Source: an uncultured Clostridia bacterium (lineage in GTDB: Bacteria; Bacillota; Clostridia; Peptostreptococcales; Acidaminobacteraceae). From it: a stretch of 64,000 nt of DNA. The stretch is from NCBI GenBank assembly GCA_927417275.1, contig CAKMJV010000011.1, positions 1-64,000 of the forward strand, in the 5' to 3' direction. How positions within the stretch are numbered: the first letter of the stretch is position 1; each line of letters opens with the position of its first letter. Below are positions 1-7,960 of the stretch, piece by piece. The notes below the pieces were generated by a model, which had not been told where the DNA came from, ran no database searches, and saw nothing but the letters and a program-made list of their open reading frames with translations. The position numbers and the translations under genes were made by a program.

Positions 1-97
1 CAAGTGTTTCATCTAGCATTGAGGATTGATAGAGTTTCTCTACGGGAATACCATTAACAAATGGTGTGTATTTCATCTCAAAGAAGGTTTCATACAT
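1..97 (-). CDS. ExeA/TniB-like AAA ATPase, N-terminus only
   Basis: The frame starts at an ATG at 97 and runs off the left edge, so only about 32 residues are visible. They begin MYETFFEMKYTPFVNGIPVE, then KLYQSSMLDET. This opening is typical of the ExeA/TniB-like AAA ATPases that accompany DDE transposases in clostridial transposable elements; the Walker motifs would lie outside the window. The start overlaps the stop of the upstream minus-strand frame by 8 bases, which suggests translational coupling. The family assignment is by recognition of the N-terminal pattern and is therefore moderate. Confidence 0.5.
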   Translation of the reverse strand, partial: MYETFFEMKYTPFVNGIPVEKLYQSSMLDETL

Positions 98-300
98 CTT
101 GAGCCACCTCTTTGATCTTTCTGAACACCACTGCTACTTCTTTCTGAGTCCGATTAGTGATGTTGGCTTTATTAAGGCCCTCAATCAGCCTAGAGGTTTG
201 TGGTTTAACCGTTTTCAAATGCTCTGGTAGTTCTCTGGTGCTACCGCAGTATTCACCGATAACAAGCTCTTTCGCTTTGAAAGGTTTGATACCGCTCGGT
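90..300 (-). pseudogene. C-terminal remnant of a transposase-like gene
   Basis: An open minus-strand frame ends at 90 with residues such as ELPEHLKTVKPQTSRLIEG and a basic tail FRKIKEVAQDV. It overlaps the start of the ExeA-like ATPase by 8 bases, the position where the transposase of such elements usually ends. Upstream of about 285-300 the frame runs antisense to a different transposase remnant, so its 5' part has been replaced. I do not recognise the sequence itself with certainty; the call rests on position and coupling. It could alternatively be a small accessory gene of the element. Confidence 0.35.
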
Positions 301-912
301 ATATGTACATATACTATAATGACCAAAAAGCACTTGAACACGAAACCCGTTTAAATTGCTTGATTGAGAAATTAGAAACTGAGCTAATATCTGGGAATCG
401 TAATCCAGAACACAAAAAACAATACGTCAAATATTTTGAAATCAGTACAACGCCCATCCGTGGTACAAAAGCAACACCCAAGGAGAAAGCCATTACACAA
501 ACTGAAAAGAGATTACGGCTTATTTTGTTCTAATCAGTAATGAAATCAAGAATTTGATTTTATCACTCGAGACCTATCGGAACAAAGATTTAGTAAAAAA
601 AGCATTTGGAAATCTCAATGAGCGGCTGAATCTAAGGCGTACAGCAGTCCCTTCAGAAAGTTCGCTTGAAGGAAAGTTGTTGTTCAGTTTGTCGCTTTAA
701 TTTACATTTCACACATAAAAAAATGTAAGAAAAAGGGTTATACAATGAAAGAATTACATGATGAACTTGATGTTATTGAAGCTTCGAATACCCTAGAAGC
801 ACAATGCGTGTTGGTGAAGCGAAAAATAAGCAAGCTGATCTCTAAAAACCCTAGGCATTACACCACCGAATACGTTATAAAATCTTGGGAATTTAGGCTA
901 TATAGGATTTAG
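285..912 (+). pseudogene. IS1634-family transposase, frameshifted C-terminal remnant
   Basis: Three consecutive pieces in different frames add up to the C-terminal part of an IS1634-type DDE transposase. About 300-530 gives RYMYIYYNDQKALEHETR and a following NPEHKKQYVKYFE segment. About 525-690 gives FVLISNEIK and ETYRNKDLVKKAFGNLNERL, which includes the YREKD/YRNKD-type catalytic region. About 680-912 gives VVQFVALIYISHIKK and MKELHDELDVIE. At least two frameshifts separate them and the N-terminal half is missing, so the gene is dead. The order of the motifs and their spacing match the family well. Confidence 0.7.
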
Positions 913-1073
913 CGAAGATTAACAACTGATAAAACTTGAACGCAAAATACTTTCCATAAAGTAAACTGAAGTAAAAAAGTGACTATTTTTCGTGATTTAT
1001 CTTAACTTTGTCGCAACTTTTTCGGCATTTATCAAGGTTAACTTGTTGGAATTTATCATTCACTTATCAAGTG

Positions 1074-1120
1074 ATTAATAAAAGGTGAAGCCGATGAATC
1101 CGGCTAGACCTTTTATTAAT
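1074..1120 (-). terminator. Hairpin after the polysaccharide operon
   Basis: A 13-bp perfect outer stem (1074-1086 with 1108-1120, ATTAATAAAAGGT and its complement) encloses a second short stem AGCCG/CGGCT at 1089-1105. It lies 43 bases past the stop of the last gene of the 3,6-dideoxysugar operon and is the natural place for its terminator. There is no long separate T-run, so efficiency is uncertain. Confidence 0.5.
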
Positions 1121-1162
1121 ATTTTCATCTAATCCACATCTTATTCGTGATAATTAATCCAT

Positions 1163-2074
1163 TCATTTATCTGCGTGTTCTTGTATGGGATTAGAATATT
1201 TCTTAAACCCCTCTTCTAATGAAATTGCACACTCCCAATCAGGTAGCAATTTGTATCCATTCCAGAACTCCATGACTTCTCTTTTACGATAATCTCTCCC
1301 ACCCCAACAAACATTGATTTTTTTGGATGTCACTTTTTCAAATATTTCAATTAAATCCTTTAACCTAATTTTTCTACCCGATGCAACAGCAAACTGCTCA
1401 AAATCGATAGAACAATTGCTAGATAAAATATCATAAGCTTTCACAAACGCTTTAACTACGTCATTCACATGAACTAAATCTAAAACCTGTTCTCCAGGTG
1501 ACATATTAAGTTCCTTGTTTTCGTCTGCAAACTTATGTAGTAGATTTATTAGTTTCGGTCTTGTATCTGACTCACCATAAGTATCAAAAAGTTTTAATGT
1601 AATACACCTTATATTTTCTGCTTCGGTATAATATTTAATTAAACTTTCAAATGCTTGCTTAGTTGCAGCATATAAATCTACTGGATTATACTCTTTTGTA
1701 TGGTAGTGCTGCCAAGAAGTCCCTGTATTTATCAGTTGTTTAGTACTTGATTCTTTCATGGCTTCAAGGACATGAACACCAAATTTTATGTTACTATCTA
1801 TCAACTGATTAATTTGATTAGATTCATGCTCAGCAATAAATAATGATGCTAAATGAAACACAACATCAGCTTCTTTCTCTCTAAAGAAACTAATTAATTC
1901 TTCAATATTTCCATCATACTCAAATAATTGTACCTTATTAAGTACACTATTAATGTTGGTGTAATCTGATGATGGTCTCGAAATTATAGAGACTTCCCAG
2001 TTGTTCTCAATTAGATATTTACACAAATTTGAGCCAACAAATCCTGTAGCTCCAGTTACAATTGCTCTTTTCAT
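1163..2074 (-). CDS. NAD(P)-dependent sugar epimerase/reductase, AscF-like (CDP-dideoxyhexose C-4 reductase)
   Basis: A 303-residue short-chain dehydrogenase of the extended type. The nucleotide-binding motif TGATGFVGSN is at residues 8-17 and the catalytic Tyr-x3-Lys is YAATK near residue 158. It is the last gene of a six-gene operon whose other members make CDP-4-keto-3,6-dideoxyglucose and epimerise it, so it most likely performs the final C-4 ketoreduction. In Yersinia the corresponding enzyme of the ascarylose branch is AscF; abequose or paratose synthases are the alternatives if the preceding cupin is not an epimerase. It starts 12 bases after the cupin gene. The family is certain; the exact product stereochemistry is inferred from context. 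Confidence 0.75.
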   Translation of the reverse strand: MKRAIVTGATGFVGSNLCKYLIENNWEVSIISRPSSDYTNINSVLNKVQLFEYDGNIEELISFFREKEADVVFHLASLFIAEHESNQINQLIDSNIKFGVHVLEAMKESSTKQLINTGTSWQHYHTKEYNPVDLYAATKQAFESLIKYYTEAENIRCITLKLFDTYGESDTRPKLINLLHKFADENKELNMSPGEQVLDLVHVNDVVKAFVKAYDILSSNCSIDFEQFAVASGRKIRLKDLIEIFEKVTSKKINVCWGGRDYRKREVMEFWNGYKLLPDWECAISLEEGFKKYSNPIQEHADK

Positions 2075-2086
2075 CTTCTGTATCTC

Positions 2087-2629
2087 CTAAAAAAAATTGC
2101 TTTTGTTAAATTCTTCAAAAGTTATTAACGACCTATCACGTTCAGAGATAATTGGTTCCAATAACTCCCAATTGAAGTTAAAGCTATCAAAATGAACACC
2201 GAAATCAGCTTCGATATTATAAACAGTTGAAACATTATAAATCATTATAGTATTGTCTACCATTGATTTAAAGCCATGTGCTAAACCCTTTGGAATATAA
2301 ACAGATCTGTGGTTCCGGTCATTTAATACTATTGAAATTGAGTTCCCAAAGGTATTCGAAGTCTTTCTCAGGTCAAGAATAACATCTATTACTTCACCTT
2401 TTGCTATATATATAAGTTTCTCATGATCATGCGGTGGCAACTGAAAATGCATCCCACGTATCACATTCTTTTTAGAGATAGAGAAATAACTTTCATTAAA
2501 ATCAGAACAAAGACCATTCTGAGCAAAAAATTCATTATGATACGTTTTTGTGAAGCTTCCTCTATCGTCAGAAGCATAAAAATTCTCTATTATAAAAACA
2601 CCCTCAAGTTCGGTTTTAATTAGTTTCAT
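2087..2629 (-). CDS. RmlC-like cupin, probable CDP-4-keto-3,6-dideoxyglucose C-5 epimerase (AscE-like)
   Basis: A 180-residue protein of the dTDP-4-dehydrorhamnose 3,5-epimerase (RmlC) fold. Family features are DDRGSFTKTYH near residue 20, the catalytic-site segment RGMHFQLPPHDHEKL near 59-73, and PKGLAHGFKS near 113-122. The start ATG overlaps the stop of the CDP-glucose 4,6-dehydratase gene by 4 bases (ATGA), so it belongs to the CDP-sugar operon and not to the rhamnose genes, which have their own rfbC at 13,859. In the ascarylose pathway an RmlC-type enzyme (AscE) inverts C-5 of the CDP-3,6-dideoxy-4-keto sugar, and this gene is placed exactly as ascE would be. The substrate is inferred. 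Confidence 0.75.
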   Translation of the reverse strand: MKLIKTELEGVFIIENFYASDDRGSFTKTYHNEFFAQNGLCSDFNESYFSISKKNVIRGMHFQLPPHDHEKLIYIAKGEVIDVILDLRKTSNTFGNSISIVLNDRNHRSVYIPKGLAHGFKSMVDNTIMIYNVSTVYNIEADFGVHFDSFNFNWELLEPIISERDRSLITFEEFNKSNFF

Positions 2630-3708
2630 TCATACCCCCCTTTAACAGAGAAATCAGTAATTTGTTGTTTACATAATTCATAAACCTCAGTATTGCAATA
2701 AGCTTTATACCAATCAACAGTATACTTAATGGTTTCATCTATATTTAGAGTTGGCACCCAGCCCAATTTAAATCTTGCTTTCGAGATATCAAGTGCTAAA
2801 AGTTTTGCTTCGTGAACAGCATAAGGGTCAGAAACATCTTTTAATTCACCTCTTTCATAGTTATTTATAACAGCTTGTGCAATGTTCCAAACGGGTATTA
2901 TTGAGCTAAGTTCTGGACCAAAATTCCACGCCTCAGCATATTCTATAGGTTTATTATACATTTTTTCCCCTAACATCAAATAACCACTCAAAGCCTCAAG
3001 AACATGTTCCCATGGTCTAACAGATTGCGGACTTCTAATCTCAATCGGGAGACCAGCTTCTATAGCTTTTATACAGTCCGGTATAATCCTGTCTTTAGCC
3101 CAATCTCCACCACCAATTACGTTTCCAACTCTCACACTCGATATAGATTTTCCATGTTTTTCATATTCTTCAGGATTAAAAAAAGATAATCTCCATGAGT
3201 TAATTGCGATCTCAGCAGCACCCTTTGATGATGAATATGGATCATAACCGCCCATAGAGTCAGATTCTCTATACCCCCAAAGTTGCTCTTTATTGTCATA
3301 GCACTTATCTGTAGTAATCATAATACCTACTTTGGCGGACTTTGTTTTTCGAATGACTTCAAGAACGTTTATTGTTCCCATCACATTGGTCTCATATGTT
3401 TCAACAGGATTCTCGTAGGATAATCTAACTAAAGGCTGTGCTGCGAGATGAAATATAAATTCAGGTTGATAGTTATTAAATACTTCTTCTAGTTTACTCT
3501 TGTCACGAATATCGCCTCTAATATCAACTATCTTTTCTCCAATTTTTGATAGAACAAAATTATCTCTTTCTGTATAGGGATCTAATGCATAGCCGATTAC
3601 TTTTGCTCCTAACTCTAGCAACCAGATTGAGAGCCATGAACCTTTAAAACCTGTATGTCCAGTGACTAATACCGTTTTACCTTTGTAAACATTATTAAAT
3701 CCTTTCAT
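2626..3708 (-). CDS. ddhB: CDP-glucose 4,6-dehydratase
   Basis: About 360 residues, the usual family length, with TGHTGFKGSWL as the N-terminal NAD-binding motif, TTDKCYDN, and the catalytic YSSSK in YDPYSSSKGAAE. It converts CDP-D-glucose to CDP-4-keto-6-deoxyglucose, the second step of 3,6-dideoxyhexose synthesis. An upstream in-frame GTG at 3717 overlaps the ddhA stop, but the ATG at 3708, two bases past that stop, gives the start expected for the family. The gene lies between ddhA and the cupin epimerase and overlaps the latter by 4 bases. The equivalent Salmonella gene is rfbG. Confidence 0.93.
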   Translation of the reverse strand: MKGFNNVYKGKTVLVTGHTGFKGSWLSIWLLELGAKVIGYALDPYTERDNFVLSKIGEKIVDIRGDIRDKSKLEEVFNNYQPEFIFHLAAQPLVRLSYENPVETYETNVMGTINVLEVIRKTKSAKVGIMITTDKCYDNKEQLWGYRESDSMGGYDPYSSSKGAAEIAINSWRLSFFNPEEYEKHGKSISSVRVGNVIGGGDWAKDRIIPDCIKAIEAGLPIEIRSPQSVRPWEHVLEALSGYLMLGEKMYNKPIEYAEAWNFGPELSSIIPVWNIAQAVINNYERGELKDVSDPYAVHEAKLLALDISKARFKLGWVPTLNIDETIKYTVDWYKAYCNTEVYELCKQQITDFSVKGGYE

Positions 3709-3710
3709 AC

Positions 3711-4484
3711 TTACCACACTTTCCAGAAAGCTTCATTTTCTTTCCATACTCTCTCTAAATAGTTAAGATCTCTTTCTGTATCAACACAAGCCCATAAGCC
3801 ATCATGTTTATAAACAGCAATTTTTCCTTCCGTAGCTAGTTGCTCAAGAATTCCTGCTTCTAAATCACAATTCTCTTCTGCTGTTAAATAACTCAATAAC
3901 TCTTTATTAAATACCATATATCCACCATTAATCATTCCTTGTGAAGCCTGTGCTTTTTCTTCAAAAGATGTTAGAATATCTCCTTCAGAAACAAGTTCGC
4001 CGAATCTAGCAGGGGGATGAACACCAGAAATTGTAACCATTTTATCAGTCCTATTATGAAACTCAACTAGATTTTTAATATTAATATCCGCTACACCATC
4101 ACCATATGTCAACAAATTAATTTCGTCATCAAGATATTTTTCAATCCGTTTTAGTCTTCCTCCTTTAAGCGTATTAAGGCCTGTATCAACTAATGTAACT
4201 TTCCAATCTGTCTCATCATGCCCATTATGAAATTTCACACTATTATCTGCTAAATTTACAGTGAAATCGTTATTGTTTCCGTCATAATGCAGAAAATAAT
4301 CTTTTATAACATCGCCTTTATACCCTAGGCAAATAATAAACTCTTTAATCCCATAGTGAGCATAGGTCTTCATAATATGCCACATTACTGGCTTGCCACC
4401 AACATGAACCATTGGCTTTGGTATCGAATTTGTCAGATTTCCTAATCTACTTCCGTAACCGCCTGCTAAAATTACTAATTTCAT
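3711..4484 (-). CDS. ddhA: Glucose-1-phosphate cytidylyltransferase
   Basis: The nucleotidyltransferase signature LAGGYGSRLGNLT followed by PKPMVHVGGKPVMWH opens the protein. It makes CDP-glucose from CTP and glucose-1-phosphate, committing sugar to the 3,6-dideoxyhexose route. I chose the ATG at 4484 over the upstream ATG at 4499, because the GGAG of ATGGGAGTAAAGAAT serves as its ribosome binding site. The resulting 257 residues equal the usual family length. The upstream ATG would overlap the E3 gene by 10 bases. The Salmonella equivalent is rfbF. Confidence 0.93.
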   Translation of the reverse strand: MKLVILAGGYGSRLGNLTNSIPKPMVHVGGKPVMWHIMKTYAHYGIKEFIICLGYKGDVIKDYFLHYDGNNNDFTVNLADNSVKFHNGHDETDWKVTLVDTGLNTLKGGRLKRIEKYLDDEINLLTYGDGVADINIKNLVEFHNRTDKMVTISGVHPPARFGELVSEGDILTSFEEKAQASQGMINGGYMVFNKELLSYLTAEENCDLEAGILEQLATEGKIAVYKHDGLWACVDTERDLNYLERVWKENEAFWKVW

Positions 4485-4489
4485 ATTCT

Positions 4490-5170
4490 TTACTCCCATT
4501 CGTCCATAAATATTTTTGAATATCCATTTTTCATGAGTATTTCCTTATAATCTTTATTGAATTTCTTACTACCACATATATAAATATTGGTTTCTTCATC
4601 AGCAATTCTATTAATGTCTTCTAAGTTTATACGCCTATTATGACAGTTGCTACATTTCTCTCTTGTAATAAACACTTCTATGTTTTCACTAAGCATTCCT
4701 TTTAAGGATTCATAATGGAGTAAATCTCGAAAATACTTAGCGCTATAAAAAAGTGAAATATTATCTAAAAGATTGTTCAACTCATAGTATTTAATTAGAC
4801 TTAAGTACGGTGTGATTCCCACACCACCAGCAATAAACAAGTGTTTTTCGCTCGTTAAATTCTTATTAAAAAGTTCACCAAAAGGATATTTAATAGTACA
4901 CTTATTACCTATAATTAGCCCATCAAATAATTTTGATGTATAGGATCCTACATTTTTAATAATGAACTTCATAACTCCTTTTTCATATGAAGCGATACTG
5001 AAAGTCCTTGAATCGGGCCAAATGTCGGAAGCAGTGACTAAATCCAAAGTGAGCTGTACAAAAGATCCGGGATTGTACTTACGTTCTATTTCTATTTCCA
5101 GAACATATTCTCTAATATCTTTACTATGTTCAATGACTTGTACAACTCTTGCTTGCGTCACATGATTCAT
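4490..5170 (-). CDS. FAD/NAD reductase, E3-like partner of the C-3 dehydrase, without the 2Fe-2S domain
   Basis: A 226-residue ferredoxin-NADP reductase-type module. The FAD-binding motif SRTFSIAS is near residues 54-61, the NAD-binding glycine motif GGVGITPY near 115-122, and a CGSKKF segment near 199-204. In the ascarylose pathway E3 (AscD/DdhD, about 330 residues) passes electrons from NADH through FAD and an N-terminal plant-type 2Fe-2S centre to E1 (DdhC). The present protein begins directly with the FAD domain and is about 100 residues shorter, so the ferredoxin domain is absent. Only two close cysteines (CSNC near 171-174) are seen elsewhere. It overlaps ddhC by 4 bases (ATGA), strongly tying it to E1. 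Role inferred from context. Confidence 0.8.
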   Translation of the reverse strand: MNHVTQARVVQVIEHSKDIREYVLEIEIERKYNPGSFVQLTLDLVTASDIWPDSRTFSIASYEKGVMKFIIKNVGSYTSKLFDGLIIGNKCTIKYPFGELFNKNLTSEKHLFIAGGVGITPYLSLIKYYELNNLLDNISLFYSAKYFRDLLHYESLKGMLSENIEVFITREKCSNCHNRRINLEDINRIADEETNIYICGSKKFNKDYKEILMKNGYSKIFMDEWE

Positions 5171-6480
5171 TGATTAAACTCCTTAAAGAAGTTTTCAAAT
5201 ACCGCTGCAATATACTTAACCTGTTCATCATTAATGCCTGGATAAACTCCAATAAAAAAAGTGTTATTCATAATGTAATCCGTATTCTTTAGGTCTCCAA
5301 TAATTCTACATTCAATATCTAGATATGCTGGTTGTTTAGTGATATTTCCAGCAAAAAGAAGCCTAGTCATTATCATGTTCTTTTCTAGATACATTGTTAA
5401 CTCATTTCTAGAGAATGTCTCATTTTCTTTAACTGTGATAGGAAACCCAAACCAAGACGGATTAGAATTTTTTGTCGCTTCTGGCATAATCAAAAACTCT
5501 TCATATTTCAGTAGTTTATTTTTGATTTTAGAAAAGTTCTCTCTTCTTTTTTCGATAAAACTTGGTAGTTTTTCTAACTGAGCCATACCAACTGCAGCTT
5601 GCATATCAGTTACTTTTAGATTATATCCAATATGACTATACACGTATTTATGATCATAACCAACTGGCAGCCTACCATATTGCATACTAAACCTTCTGCC
5701 ACATGTATTATCTGCACCCGGTCCACAATAGCAATCACGGCCCCAATCTCTAAATGATGTAGCAATCCTCATCAATTCATCATCATTCGTCAGTACTGCG
5801 CCACCTTCACCCATGGTCATATGATGTGCTGGATAAAAACTTACCGTAGCAAGATGACCAAAAGTTCCTACTTTTTTACCATTATAAGTTGATCCTACAG
5901 CATCACAACAATCCTCAACTACAAATAAGTCGTGCTTATTCGCAAAATCCATAACGGCTTCTAGGTTAAAAGGATTCCCAAGGGTATGCGCAATCATTAC
6001 TGCTCTCGTTTTCTCTGAAAATGCTGACTCTAAATCTTCAACATTAATATTATATGTCGATAGATCAACATCTACAAATACTGGAATTAAACCATTTTGA
6101 ATGATTGGGTTAATTGTAGTAGGAAATCCGGCTGCTACTGTAATGACTTCATCACCTTTTTTAAGGCTGCGCTCTCCTAATTTTGGAGAAGTAAGAGTTG
6201 TAAATGCAACTAAATTTGCCGAGGACCCTGAGTTTACAAGCAAGCAATGTTCAACATCCATAAACTTGGCAAATTCATACTCAAAATCATTGGCATATCG
6301 ACCTGCTGTAAGCCAAAAATCTAATGATGAATCTACAAGGTTCACAAGCTCATTTTCATCAAACACTCTTCTAGCGAATGGAATTCGGTCACCATGTTTA
6401 TATTTTTCTGAAGCAAATTTTACTTGATAATATTCTTTTGTTTTTTCTAAAATGATATTTCTTAGTTCTTTTTCATTCAT
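5167..6480 (-). CDS. ddhC: CDP-4-keto-6-deoxyglucose 3-dehydrase, E1 (RfbH/DdhC)
   Basis: A 437-residue PMP- and [2Fe-2S]-dependent enzyme of the aspartate aminotransferase fold that removes the C-3 hydroxyl of CDP-4-keto-6-deoxyglucose. The diagnostic cluster ligands are all present with exact spacing: C192, then C250, C252 and C260 (C-x57-C-x-C-x7-C). The usual PLP lysine is replaced by histidine in [14 protein letters not shown] (H219/H220), as known for this family. NSGSSAN near residues 83-89 is the phosphate-binding region. It is the first gene of the 3,6-dideoxysugar operon, preceded by a 283-bp gap with a candidate promoter and an AGGAGA site before the ATG. This is the best-supported assignment of the cluster. 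Confidence 0.96.
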   Translation of the reverse strand: MNEKELRNIILEKTKEYYQVKFASEKYKHGDRIPFARRVFDENELVNLVDSSLDFWLTAGRYANDFEYEFAKFMDVEHCLLVNSGSSANLVAFTTLTSPKLGERSLKKGDEVITVAAGFPTTINPIIQNGLIPVFVDVDLSTYNINVEDLESAFSEKTRAVMIAHTLGNPFNLEAVMDFANKHDLFVVEDCCDAVGSTYNGKKVGTFGHLATVSFYPAHHMTMGEGGAVLTNDDELMRIATSFRDWGRDCYCGPGADNTCGRRFSMQYGRLPVGYDHKYVYSHIGYNLKVTDMQAAVGMAQLEKLPSFIEKRRENFSKIKNKLLKYEEFLIMPEATKNSNPSWFGFPITVKENETFSRNELTMYLEKNMIMTRLLFAGNITKQPAYLDIECRIIGDLKNTDYIMNNTFFIGVYPGINDEQVKYIAAVFENFFKEFNQ

Positions 6481-6635
6481 AATTATTGTCTCCTTTCCTA
6501 TACAGTCAAGCCTAAAGCAATTAATTTTTATGGCTTTGGTTAAATAGTTTCCTCTTAAGCGAGATCTAAAAGTTCAGAACAGTCATGATATCACGCACTG
6601 AATCACTAGAAATGGGCACAACCTTCATTTAATTA

Positions 6636-6665
6636 TTTTTACAGTACATTTTATCAGCATGTCAA
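6636..6665 (-). promoter_or_regulatory. Candidate promoter of the 3,6-dideoxysugar operon
   Basis: In the 283-bp gap 6481-6763 the minus strand has a perfect TTGACA at 6665-6660, then 18 bases, then TAAAAA at 6641-6636. It lies about 155 bases upstream of ddhC. The -10 box is imperfect. Nothing else recognisable was found in this gap. Confidence 0.4.
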
Positions 6666-6763
6666 AATTATCACGTCGTTTAATAGCACTCTATTTACTA
6701 ATTGTTTTCATTAAGTAATTTTCAATATGTGTTATCTTGCGCTAAAAACCTAGTCCAATAAAT

Positions 6764-7834
6764 CTATCTTTTTCTAAACTTAATTCTGTTATTAATAAAT
6801 TGAAATAGTCCTTTGTAAAAGCCAGAATTTGTAATGTGAGTTCTAAAAATTATCATGGGATTCAATAACTCTGAGTTTTTTATATTCATATTTTTTAAAA
6901 CATATGAAGAAATAATTGGAATAAATAAATTCCCTGAAATCTGACCTACACTTTTTTTACATTTAATATATTGGTCTTTATCAAGTCCGTTCTCTTTGTA
7001 TAATTCTATCATATTTGTCAAAATTCTGAAGTGAATTAAGGGCAAGGACGATTCCCAGTATGAATTCCCTGTGTCAGTTCCCCATTCTCTTGTACCTTCT
7101 CCAACAGTTATTAATGGGCTGCCATAATAAAATGCTTCCGTTCCAATAAATGCAATGGCATATATGTAGCAATGAGGATATATGCTTTCCAAACTATTGA
7201 AATCATTCCAATTTATCTTGGATTTGTCTACTGAATCCCATAACGTTTTCCTAAATACACCAGACATTACTGCACCCAAAAAAACATTATTATAAACGGG
7301 ATCTATCATGATATCAAATTTGGCTTTGAAATCTCTTGTTGGCGAATTATGTTGATGTAAAAATTCATCTTGCTCCAAATAATTGCTAATATTTGTAAAT
7401 TTATCTTCAATATTATTAGCGCTACTAATTTTGTTTAGATATAATAAATCATAATTTAAAGAAATAAAACTGATATCCTTTTGAGTTTCAATAATAGAAG
7501 TTAACTCGCTCACGCTATTTTTTTTTATGAAATCATCACACCCAATAATCCAACAAAATTTACCAGATGCAAGCTCAACTACTTTTAGGAAATTACGTGC
7601 CATTCCTATATTGTTTTGGTTCTTGTGATATATCATATTAATTTCTTTATATTTTGATTGGATATCATTAAATATATTTTCTATGTCATCATCTGAATTA
7701 TTATCAGAAACAACAATCTCAACCTGCTCATTAAATCCTAAGCAAGCTTTGCATGCATTTTCCAAAGAATGTTTGAAAATATCCGCTCGATTATATACGG
7801 GAATACAAATACTTAACGATTTACTTTTCATCAT
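6764..7834 (-). CDS. Family 2 glycosyltransferase, RfbV-like
   Basis: A 356-residue GT-A fold glycosyltransferase. It opens SLSICIPVYNRADIF, with VSDNNSDDDI as the nucleotide-binding acidic patch and IIGCDDF as the DxD-like metal motif near residue 100. The overall look resembles abequosyltransferases (RfbV type), which use CDP-3,6-dideoxyhexoses. Because it lies immediately upstream of the CDP-dideoxysugar operon, it is a good candidate for the transferase that adds ascarylose; that donor choice is inference. Two ATGs in tandem (7834 and 7831) follow an AAGGAG site, and the second is better spaced. It is the last gene before the 283-bp gap. Confidence 0.75.
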   Translation of the reverse strand: MMKSKSLSICIPVYNRADIFKHSLENACKACLGFNEQVEIVVSDNNSDDDIENIFNDIQSKYKEINMIYHKNQNNIGMARNFLKVVELASGKFCWIIGCDDFIKKNSVSELTSIIETQKDISFISLNYDLLYLNKISSANNIEDKFTNISNYLEQDEFLHQHNSPTRDFKAKFDIMIDPVYNNVFLGAVMSGVFRKTLWDSVDKSKINWNDFNSLESIYPHCYIYAIAFIGTEAFYYGSPLITVGEGTREWGTDTGNSYWESSLPLIHFRILTNMIELYKENGLDKDQYIKCKKSVGQISGNLFIPIISSYVLKNMNIKNSELLNPMIIFRTHITNSGFYKGLFQFINNRIKFRKR

Positions 7835-7960
7835 CTGCTCCTTTATTCATATTGACAAATTTGGCTATATTCGTAGATTACTATTATTACTATTCTATAA
7901 TCTGAAGTACTAAAATCTGATCAATTATTAAGTATATATAATTCTGCTATCTAAATAATG

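Noticed and set aside
2087..2629. Second rfbC for dTDP-rhamnose
   Set aside because: A complete rfbC lies within rfbACBD at 13859-14410, and this divergent cupin is coupled by ATGA overlap to ddhB, so a CDP-sugar epimerase is the better reading.
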